This document shows positions 56,240-64,000 of a stretch of DNA of 64,000 bases, one piece after another (position 1 is the first letter of the stretch; each line of letters opens with the position of its first letter). This DNA comes from Lumnitzera littorea (Eukaryota; Streptophyta; Magnoliopsida; Myrtales; Combretaceae): positions 23,696,991-23,760,990 of the forward strand of contig JAMXBB010000012.1 of the NCBI GenBank assembly GCA_024138015.1, given 5' to 3'. The position numbers and the translations under genes are program-made. The notes under the pieces are model-generated. The model had not been told where the DNA came from and made no database searches. It saw nothing but the letters and a program-made list of their open reading frames with translations.

Positions 56240-56684
56240 AGGAGATTTAAGCATGTCCTTCCAGTAGCTACGTATTCAAATTGTAGTTGGATGCAATGTT
56301 TAGGTTTAGGCACATAACTTGCCATTAGAGCCAAAAGTAACGGTCAATAAATGACTTCTTTAAAGAATCATCTAGTAACATTGACCTCATTAAGGTCTTC
56401 CTATAAAGAATGAAAATAGTCATCTTTGAAAATCTATTAACTACTAGAAAAACATAATCAACTTCTCTCCAAGTTCTAATTAACTTAAATACGAAATCCA
56501 TAATCAAATCATCTTAAATATTTTCTAGTATGAATAAAGGCATTTATGGTCTAGCATTCTTGTATTGCCATTTTTCTCTTTAACATATAACACATCTTTC
56601 AACAAACTTAGACATATATATTCTTAACTAGAAAAATCTATATTACACTGTTTCAAAAGTTTTATCATGGCCCAAATGACATCT
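56240..56684 (-). pseudogene. Chromovirus-type gypsy integrase (older element, left part)
   Basis: The minus-strand frames give CHLGHDKTFETV, then KFVERCVIC and DLIMDFVFKLIRTWREVDYV, then FLVVNRFSKMTIF. These match H2C2 and integrase core motifs (GHFG--KT---L, FV--C--CQ, ISMDFV-GLPRT--G-DSV-VVVDRFSKMAHFI). It is the downstream part of a gypsy element whose RNase H and RT lie at 61782-63310 on the far side of a younger nested element. The first catalytic Asp (MDF) is present. Stops are frequent. Confidence 0.8.
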
Positions 56685-56689
56685 TAAAC

Positions 56690-56902
56690 TAATGTGCTTA
56701 AAAGCTCAATTAATCACTAAGGCTTACTGTAGAAAGTAGAAAACAATAGGTCCTTTAAGGTATTGAAAAAGGAGGGAATGGGTAGATTGGCAAACATAAT
56801 AGCTTCAATGAAGTTGCGCTTGTGATATGACACATCGATGAACACTACATGACTCAACACTTTGCTTAATATGACATACAAGCAGATACTAAGGTACACG
56901 AT
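56690..56902 (-). repeat. Truncated 3' LTR of the younger gypsy
   Basis: Aligns with 60885-61098: AAGAGCTCAATTAAT-ACT, GGGAATGGGTA and TATGAC-CATC-A-GAACACTA recur, as does GATACTAAGGT. Its terminal TG is TA here. Confidence 0.85.
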
Positions 56903-57290
56903 ACAATACTTCTTAGGACACCATGCAGCCATACGATCTCTTGCAAAAAGAGGCAAGTAATAAATAAAGCATCATTGGTTTTGTGGCAAGAGATGAAGTG
57001 GTTCATTTGTTGAACCGATTGACTACACCATAATAAAATCTACTTTCAGGTGTTCTGAGTAAGCCAAGCATGAAATCCATACTTAGATCGGCCCATGGCC
57101 ATTCAATTATGGGTAGAGGTATATATTCTCCATATGGTTCCTTTCTTTCTTTAGCTCGCTTGCATACCGCACAACATTCAAGAACCTTGAATACATCCTT
57201 CATCATCTCAAGCTAATAAAAATGTTCTTTCAATAGCTTAGTAGTTCTCTTTTTGCCAAAATGGCCAATTAAGCCCCTAGCATGGCTTCC
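56903..57290 (-). pseudogene. Gypsy integrase, N-terminal half (younger element)
   Basis: In order on the minus strand: ARGLIGHFGKKRTTKLLKEH (H2C2 region, about 57210-57290), then VFKVLECCAVCKRAKER, EYIPLPIIEWPWADLSMDFM, and, after a frame change near 57000, LQEIVWLHGVLRSIVS. These match gypsy integrase (GHFG--KT---L, V--C--CQ-AK, PWxDISMDFV-GLPRT, FF-EIVRLHG-P-SIVSDRD). It ends abruptly where LTR sequence begins. Confidence 0.85.
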
Positions 57291-57479
57291 TGAAGAAGTA
57301 ATTCCCTGGCAAAACTACTTGACACACAAACTTGCTTTCCATTCATAAAAAATCCTTCGCTTAAATAAGACCCATTCACGATTCCTCTAATGTTGCACTT
57401 AGCCACCAAGGGTCTAAACTATGAATCATGTTCATATTGATTAAGTAGGGTACCAAACCCAAGTATTCTAGCCTATAAT

Positions 57480-57950
57480 GTAGTGATAAGAACATACCGA
57501 CGAGAAAAGGCATTGGCCACACTATTAAAACTTTCCTTCTTGTACTTGATGACGTAACAAAAGGTTTCTAGGTACTCTACCCATTTAACATGGCATCAAA
57601 AGAGTTTTTACTGTCCTTTAAGATGCTTGAGAGATTTATGGTATGTGTAAATACTTGACAATAGGTAATATTGCCAATTCTGAAGTGCTCAAACAAAGGC
57701 ATATAACTGCTTATCATATGTTAAGTAATTCAATATGGCAACTTTAAGCTTCTTACTGAAATATGCAATCGGTTAGCGCTCTTGCATGAGAACAGCTCTA
57801 ATACCAACTTTAGATGCGTCATATTCTAGCTCAAAAACCTTGCTAAAGTTAAGCAGTACTAACACTGGGGCAGAAGTTAACTTGGATTTGATCTCCTTAA
57901 AACTCTTCGAGGCTTTCTTAGACCATCTGAATTCAGAGTTCTTCCCAGTC
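57480..57950 (-). pseudogene. Gypsy RNase H (younger element)
   Basis: Broken minus-strand frames between integrase and RT carry RNase H-like text, including A-F-KKLKVAILNYLTYDKQL-type and ALLHSKVYKYHK-like motifs, and LLNFSKVFELEYDASKVGI near 57830 (the VECDAS-GIGAVL motif). The domain fits by position and composition. Many stops are present. Confidence 0.6.
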
Positions 57951-57959
57951 AACTAGGTT

Positions 57960-58730
57960 AATAGGGCAGCTATAGAAATAAAATTCTGAATGAATCTTCT
58001 ATAAAAAATGAAGCTAGATCATGAAAACTCCTCATTTTGGTAGTACACGTCGACCATTCAATAATGGCTCAAACCTTCCCATCATCAACCCTAATACCTC
58101 CTCTAGAGACAACATATCTAAGGAATACTATCTCGTTCTGATAGAATACGCATTTTTTCAAATTGTCAAATAGTCGTTCAGCTCGAAGGATATCAAATAC
58201 TGACTTCAAATGCTTAACATGAGAGTTGAAGTTGGCATTATATACTAAAATGTCATTAAGATAAGTCACAACACACTTTCGTATCAAGGTTCTCAAAACA
58301 TGATTCATAAGTCACATAAAGGTGCATTGCGTATTTGTAAGCCCAAACGGCGTCACCATCCACTTGAATGGACCATCCTTTATTTTGAAAGCAATCTTCC
58401 ACTCATCTCTTAGTCTTATTCAAATTTGATAGTAGTTACTCTTTAGATCAACCTTCAAAATATTCGCGTACCACACAACTCATTAAGCATATCATACAAC
58501 TAAGGGATTGAATATCGGTCCTTGATAGTAATCTTGTTGATAGCTCAACTATCAATGCACATTCTCCATTAGCCATCCTTCTTCAGCACTAGGACAATTA
58601 GTACAGCATAAGGGCTCATACTCTGTTGGACATATCTACGCTCAATTAACTCGTTAACTTGTTTCTTCAACTTGGCTGCTTACTCGAGATTGAGCCTTTA
58701 GGCAAGTTGGTTAGGTAGGGTAGCTCCACG
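57960..58730 (-). pseudogene. Gypsy reverse transcriptase (younger element)
   Basis: Open stretch 58069-58308 reads MNHVLRTLIRKCVVTYLNDI, then LVYNANFNSHVKHLKSVFDI, LRAERLFDNLKKCVF and VFLRYVVSRGGIRVDD. This is the gypsy pattern MN-VLRP-IGKFVVVYFDDILVYS---EEH--HL--VF--LR--KL-AN--KC-F. The catalytic Y-L/F-D-D motif reads YLND, with the first catalytic Asp changed to Asn, which should abolish polymerase activity. Upstream parts are frame-broken (DGPFKWMVTPFGLTNTQCTF near 58330). Confidence 0.88.
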
Positions 58731-58739
58731 TTAGAGGTC

Positions 58740-59480
58740 GATATAATGCTCTATACCTTTAATAGGGGGTAAATCTCTTAACAACTCAACAAAAAACAAG
58801 CCGGCATATTCTTTGAGCAATGTCTATACCTCGGCAGGTAATGCTCCAACATCCTTCAACTCAAGAAGTCTTCTAACCAATAAAAGTACAAACTCTTCAT
58901 CCTTAACATCCTTGGAAAATTGGGCTCGAGAAATTACTAAGGACTTTCCCTACAGCGATCTAGAAATCTTCCCTTATGACTCCTAGGACTCTTTAGGTCT
59001 CATTAGGGTTAGTATAACCTTCATCTTTTTAAAATATATAAGTGTTCCTATACCCATCATAGAGTACCTTAAGATCAAAGAGCCATAGTAGGCCTAGTAG
59101 TCGGTATGAGGTACACATAAGTAGGACATTACACAACACTTCGTCCATATACCTATCGCCAATGAATCTTGTATGGTCTAGGATGAAAACAAGTTAGCAA
59201 TTTCAGAGCCTTCACCATGCCTTGCACTATCACATTGGTACAACTTTCTCTATTGATGATCACAGTGCATAGGTTGCCATTCACTCGACAGTTTGTGTGA
59301 AAGAGGTTCTCTTTCTATTCATTCTCATTGACAGCAAAGGTATTGAATTATGATGCACAACCATGTAGTATTCTCCTAGTTTAAGTCAGATCTGGGCATC
59401 AGAATCTTCCTAAAACTCGTCTAATGGGTGATTAACATCCACCTCTTCTTCCTCTCTTTCACTAGCACTCTTTACTTCAA
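58740..59480 (-). pseudogene. Gypsy protease and linker region (younger element)
   Basis: Position between gag knuckle and RT. Short readable pieces fit a retropepsin and the linker to RT, but no clear DSG/DTG motif was identified. Heavily broken. Confidence 0.4.
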
Positions 59481-59499
59481 ACTAGGGCTTATCTTCTTT

Positions 59500-60690
59500 A
59501 ATGGTCATGACGTATCAATTTGAAACATTGACTAGCCACATGTCTAAAACCAAGGTACTTGAAACACTTTATCTCTTAAGTTTTCTTACTACAGTTATAA
59601 TCTTGATCTTTTCTGACTTCAGGCTCCTCAGCCTTAGTATTTCCTCAGCCATCATCAATTCTATTTAGCATTTGGCTTTGACGGTTGACCCCGGAATTGT
59701 ATTAAGCTTGGTCATATCCAGGTCAACTCAGCATACCAATTCTACTCAGCAAGCCAGGTCAGTTGCTTTGTGCTCAACCGAGCTGATTTCATCCTTGCCT
59801 TTCAACCCTTTATGCTACTCAAAATGGTCTCATCGAGATTTGCAAACCTCTTCATTTCCACTACATTACCAATCTCAATCCAAAAATAATCCTAGATATT
59901 ATCTATGCTTCTAGCTCATTAACATCACAGTAGATCATCAGTAGCTAGAATTCATGAACATACTCATCCATAGATCAGTTGCCCTGCTTACGTTCTTAAA
60001 AACGTCGAGAGGTGTCTTGCTCGTAATGTTCTAGTAAAAATCTACTCCTCAAAACTCTCTTCATCTCATTCTAAGTTCGAATTTCACATTGGGTTTGCTA
60101 ACATATATTTTGCAATTTCTTTCACTACATTGCTGCATACCTAGAAAATTATAAAATAGCTACTTGAATACGCATTGAGTCCTTGTAATTGTAGAAATTG
60201 AATATCTTTTTAATCTTATTTTCCCAATCTAAGTAGTCATTAACACTATAAAACCCATTAAAGCTCGGAACCTACATTTTAAGATGTTTGGCTCCTTTAA
60301 GAGCGTGGAGCTCGCACTCTTCGAATCCATTATACTACTCTTCCTCCTCCTCATACTCTTTAACTTCATCTGACTCAAGTCTCCTCCTCACAAACCTTTC
60401 AACATGTCGAGGTGGAGTTAGGTTCACATTAACAACTTCGGGATGCTCAACTATTTGTCTTCTTGGCCTATCTCTCACATCTCCGCCTTGTTCATCAACT
60501 CTCTCTTGCAACCTAATCTCTACTACCTTCTGTATAGATATAACCAAGTTGACTATAATAACAGCAAGGTCTTACAATTACTCACTAGTTGTTAGCGAGG
60601 TTTGTTGGGTAACATGATTGTGACCATGAGCATTGCTCTTGACATCATTAATCTCTCCTTGAACATTAGGATTTGGCATTTTCAAAACAA
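59500..60690 (-). pseudogene. Gypsy gag with degenerate zinc knuckle (younger element)
   Basis: The N-terminal part (60335-60690) begins with MPNPNVQGEINDVKSNAHGH-like text and contains RPRRQIVEHPEVVNVNLTPP and VRRRLESDEVKEYEEEEE. Further in, VPSFNGFYSVNDYLDWENKI, KKIFNFYNYKDSMRIQVAIL and RSRFLLEHYEQD match plant gypsy gag (F-G--D-D-YL-WE-K-E-IF-----Y-E--KV-LA, and R-RF-P--Y--DL). The zinc knuckle (about 59528-59570) reads KCFKYLGFRHVASQCFK. The second Cys is Tyr and the Gly before His is Arg. Stops are present throughout. Confidence 0.8.
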
Positions 60691-60864
60691 ACTTCAGAGA
60701 GTCCCCTACTCAACAGAAGATTTCAAACAACTTTGATAAGACGATATCGTATAGTAACTTTAGAATTTGCTTTGTTTTTTCACTAGTGAAACAAAATATA
60801 ACAGAACACACAACTATAACAAGAAGTAACTACTGCAATACTTAGCTTTCAATCGTAACCTCAA

Positions 60865-60877
60865 GCTTTGATACTAA
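60865..60877 (-). promoter_or_regulatory. Primer binding site of the younger gypsy (tRNA-iMet, mutated)
   Basis: The minus strand reads TTAGTATCAAAGC a few bases inside the 5' LTR. It differs from TTGGTATCAGAGC, the usual plant iMet site, at two positions, both G to A. Confidence 0.7.
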
Positions 60878-60884
60878 GATTATA

Positions 60885-61776
60885 TGATATGCCTAAGAGC
60901 TCAATTAATTACTAGGGCTTATCGTAGAAAATAAAAAACAGTGGGTCTTTCGAGATATCAAAGAAAGAGGGAATGGGTAAGTCAGCAAACACAATAGCTT
61001 ATGTGAAGCTATGTTCGGATATGACTCATCAAGGAACACTATATAACTTAGTACTTCACTTGATATAATGCACAAGTTGATACTAAGGTTCACTCGCCAC
61101 TAATCTTGAGTTATGGACAAGACTAGGTAAGAGTGTAAAAGGATGTACTTGAAGAATGGTCTCTTACAAGAACAACAAGAAAAATATTCATTAACTATAT
61201 TCTATAAGATGATTGCGGCTACAGTAAAAATGACTATTTATAGTAAGTCATTTAGAGCAACAATGCAATAATGGAAAATTATATAAAGGACAATGTAAGA
61301 AGAAAATTCATTGTATAAGCAAAAAGAGTAAATATGGCAATAGACTAAAAGGAATATAATATAAATGTCATAAAAAACAGGACAAGTGGCAAACTGTTAG
61401 TAGGCACGCGTTTTAGGAATCTTAGGGCATCGTAGTTAAATCGAGTTGATGTTAGGGCAGCGGTTGCTAAGCTATGCTGAAAGTTGTCAAGGTGATTGAG
61501 TGAGGCTACAGCTTTATAGGATGGAAAAGGAGAGTTCGGTATATAGAGATCTCAAACTCAGCAATTGGTAAGTCGGCACTCGGCAGGTCAACGACTGGGT
61601 AAGAATTCGAGCAGAATAGAGTGTGTTTGAGCTAAGGCCTTAGAAAGTTCTTCCACAGCTCTTCCATATACTAGAGCTCGTCCTTAGCAAGCTAAGAAGA
61701 TAGGATCCTCTTTATGAGAGATTGTAAGCCTCAAATGGAAGCTCGAGTGAGGGGTCTAGAGGTCAACATTCCATCA
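60885..61776 (-). repeat. 5' LTR of the younger gypsy
   Basis: 892 bp; the minus strand starts TGATGGAATGTTGACC and ends CATATCA. It is followed on the inside by the PBS and on the outside by TSD TAAAC. Confidence 0.82.
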
Positions 61777-61781
61777 TAAAC

Positions 61782-62440
61782 TCATCTATGTATATCCCTG
61801 AATCACTTGCTCTTGGAGAGACGTTTTAGGTAGGCACAATTGATCCTCATGTATCAAGTACCAAATAAGCAATAGAATCTACTAGTCAGCTAATTTGGAG
61901 AAACCCTACTCTAAATGTTTGTAAGATCTTCATTATGCTCCTGCTTGCCTTTAAGTTGCTAACCTATAATTCCATTGCTCAAAGGAATCAACAAAGATGC
62001 TTGTTTAGTTAAAGTATTAGCAACTTTATTCTAGACATCAGATTTGTGTTTCAACATAATAGGAAATTTTTGCAAAAACTAGCACCACTTCATATCTATG
62101 TCACAATTGATTCTCTTTCTAACTACTTAAGTGCTTTTTTCATTGTTAGATTATAAAACAAATTCCTTAGTCATGAGATAATATTCCCATGTTTTAAGAG
62201 CATGCATCACTAAGTAAAGCTCAATGTTATAAGTGCCCTAATTCCTCCTTAACTCGCTAAGCTTCTCATTAAAAAATGCTACACGCCTCTTTTCGTGGGA
62301 TACGATAGCCTTTATTCCCACTCTACTAGCATCACAGTCTACTTCAAGTAGCCTATGAAAATTAGACAATACTGGAGCAATAAATAAGTTCTCCTTCAAA
62401 ATTATACAACTATTGGTTTTTTTTTTTTTCTCCCCATTGA
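61782..62440 (-). pseudogene. Gypsy RNase H (older element, right part)
   Basis: The minus-strand reading APVLSNFHRLLEVDCDASRV, then GIKAIVSHEKRRVAFFNEKL, SELRRN-GTYNIELYLVMHAL and KTWEYYLMTKEFVL is a clear gypsy RNase H (VECDAS--GIGAVL-QE-RP-A-FSEKL, YSTYD-E-YA-V-AL--W-HYL---EFVL). It continues upstream of the younger insertion at 56240-56684. Confidence 0.88.
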
Positions 62441-62444
62441 AACT

Positions 62445-63310
62445 TTCCTTTCTTCAAACACTCAATCAATGGTGCTATAATGGTACTAAAATCCCTAATG
62501 AAACATTAATAGAATGTGTCAAACTCATGAAAGTTATGCAATTCAAACACATTCTTTAGCATAGACTAATCTCTGGTTACCTTGATCTTAGAATCATTAA
62601 CTTGAATATCCTTCATAGACATGACATACTCTAGGAATAACAATTTATTTGGCATGAAACTACACTTCTTAAGGTTAATATAGGATTTATTCTCTTACAA
62701 CTTGTTAATACTAATCTCAAGTGCATTAAGTACTCTTCTTAAATACAATTATAAATGAGTATTATCAAGATACAAAATTTCACATCTTCTTAACCCAAAA
62801 TGGCTAGGGAGAGGAAAGGTTCCTTTTTTTTTTTTTTAGGTTACTCTTGGGAACAGACCCAATTGAGACAAGATGGGGCTATAAATCTACTGATAAAAAG
62901 TTTCAATTCTTGGATCATCAATCTAATAAAGGTGTTGGGAGATTACGTAACCTAAATTGTATTACTAACCACTTGTACAACCCTTCTTGAATCTTAAGTG
63001 TCACTTTCCAATCATTATCAGGCATGGCGCAAATTTGATGGTGCTCATTATTTAAGCCAATTTTAAGGAAACATCTACCATCATGCAATCTATCTCGCAT
63101 ATCATTCAGCATTGGAATTGGGAATGTGTAACCCACAATGATCTATTTATTACCTTACTATCAATAAATATACTTTAGCTTTCATCTTTCTAAGGAGTTA
63201 ATAATGTAAAGACAACATGCGGACTCATGCTCTTCTACATAAGCCCATTCCACAGCAATTCTTCCACCTTTCCTTTCAAAATCTCATTTTCCCTTATGTT
63301 TATCCAATGA
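62445..63310 (-). pseudogene. Gypsy reverse transcriptase (older element)
   Basis: From 63290 down: KGKVEELLWNGLM-KSMSPHV and VFTLLTP-KDES; then YTFPIPMLNDMRDRLHDGRC, FLKIGLNNEHHQICAMPDND and WKVTLKIQEGLYKWLVIQFR (62918-63136). These match V-ELL-KGLI-ES-SPCAVP-LL-PKKDGS, Y-FPIP-L-DMLD-L-GA--FSKIDL-S-YHQI----GDEWKTAFKT--GLYEWLVMPFGL. The region holding YxDD is broken. In FLKIGL the catalytic Asp of SKIDL is Gly. Confidence 0.88.
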
Positions 63311-64000
63311 TATGATAGGTTTAACAAACTTGCTCCAATAATGAGATCAATGTGGCATTATATGTCACCTATAAGAGATACTTATCAAACTTGAATTTTG
63401 AAAACATTTTCCCTTTAATCCCATATTTTAAAAAATTTCAACACCTAATATAAATTGTTTGACAAAAGGATTAAAAGTGCTCAATTTCTTTCTTTCTTTC
63501 TTTTTTTAAAAAAAAAAGTGAGTCACCACTTACAAAGGTTTGAAAAATGAAAATTAAAATTTGTTAGGTGATTTAATTTTAATTTTTGAAGCACTCACTT
63601 TTTGACAACCAAAATTTCAAAATTGGGAATTTCTATTTAAAACCAAAAAGGTTACCATAAAAAATCCCAAAAAATAAGATGGTGTAAACAAAAACTAACC
63701 TAAATATGCAGGAAAAGAAAATTAATATTTTTCTAATTAATAAATTTTATTAATTTTTTAAAATTTTAACTAGTTATTGTTTTTTAAAGAAAATCTAAGT
63801 TCAAAGAATAAAAGGAAAAATATAAAAAAAGATAAAGTAAATCGTTTTTTTATGGGGCTGCAATGAGTGCATAGTACTTGCTATTTAGCATAAAGTTATA
63901 TGTATTTCTTTTTTGAAAAATTTTAATTTTTTGAATGTTTTTATTTTTTGAAAATAGGTTAAACTTTAAGTGTTTATTTAAAAAAAATTCTCATTTTTTG
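63311..64000. other. AT-rich sequence, probably old element UTR or LTR
   Basis: Contains A/T runs, a TTTC microsatellite (63489-63506) and GAGTCACCACTTAC at about 63523, a motif similar to that at 3903. No gene is supportable. Confidence 0.35.

Larger units (their letters stand above)
56690..61776 (-). mobile_element. Younger Ty3/gypsy element nested in an older gypsy, internally deleted at its 3' end
   Basis: TSD TAAAC at 56685-56689 and 61777-61781. The 5' LTR (60885-61776, 892 bp) ends CA/starts TG on the minus strand. The left copy (56690-about 56902) keeps only about 213 bp of the LTR 3' end. Between them lie PBS, gag, protease, RT, RNase H and the N-terminal half of integrase. At about 56903 integrase runs directly into LTR sequence, so the rest of integrase, any chromodomain, the PPT and about 680 bp of LTR are gone. 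Pol motifs fit gypsy chromovirus-type elements. Confidence 0.85.

Noticed and set aside
56717..56956. 79-codon minus-strand frame
   Set aside because: It spans the junction of the truncated LTR and integrase. The integrase motif is in a different frame.
60288..60617. 109-codon Ser-rich plus-strand frame
   Set aside because: It is antisense to gypsy gag (acidic EEEEE on the minus strand gives Ser/Leu runs on the plus strand).

Overview
This window is plant nuclear DNA, most likely from a eudicot. It is AT-rich, with long stretches of decayed LTR retrotransposons, initiator-tRNA-Met primer sites, GT-AG splice signals, an intronless 700-codon PLS-class pentatricopeptide-repeat (PPR) gene, and the remains of a chloroplast phytyl ester synthase gene. 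There is no operon structure and nothing bacterial or viral. Assignments come from reading the sequence; no searches were run.

Layout. 1-5.1 kb: a 43-bp minisatellite, a decayed tRNA-like sequence, and an old LTR end followed by a gag-like relic on the plus strand. 5.6-17.3 kb: one complete but dead Ty1/copia element (minus strand; both LTRs, PBS, PPT and a 5-bp TSD), broken by a 1.25-kb solo LTR inside RNase H and by a large element inside integrase, which itself holds a 2.9-kb solo LTR (three layers). 18.7-24.0 kb: a decayed Ty3/gypsy element of the Tat type (minus strand). 24.7 kb: a second tRNA-like sequence of the same family. 24.9-30.5 kb: gene-like DNA with a TATA box and several plausible minus-strand exons; the product is not recognised. 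30.6-43.8 kb: mostly intergenic, with degenerate tandem repeats, a LINE relic carrying a perfect 71-bp duplication, two copies of a ~0.68-kb dispersed repeat and MITE-like sequences.

43.8-50.4 kb: a phytyl ester synthase pseudogene (minus strand) with recognisable esterase-half exons, a stop, several frameshifts, a changed nucleophile elbow and no acyltransferase half. 51.1-53.2 kb: the only clearly intact protein gene, a PPR protein with an E domain. It has a probable spliced 5' leader reaching ~54.63 kb and is flanked on both sides by a ~57-bp direct repeat. Immediately upstream lies a 1.2-kb long-inverted-repeat element with a 9-bp TSD (Mutator-like). 56.2-63.3 kb: a chromovirus-type gypsy element (minus strand) split by a younger gypsy element (56,690-61,776; TSD TAAAC) that has lost its 3' pol end and most of its 3' LTR.

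The only gene expected to make a functional protein is the PPR gene, probably an organelle RNA-processing factor. The rest is a record of repeated nested insertion followed by decay, much of which reads as C-to-T / G-to-A change. I found no previously undescribed multi-gene system. The most unusual items are the repeat-flanked PPR gene with its leader, the tRNA-like pair, and the nested insertions.
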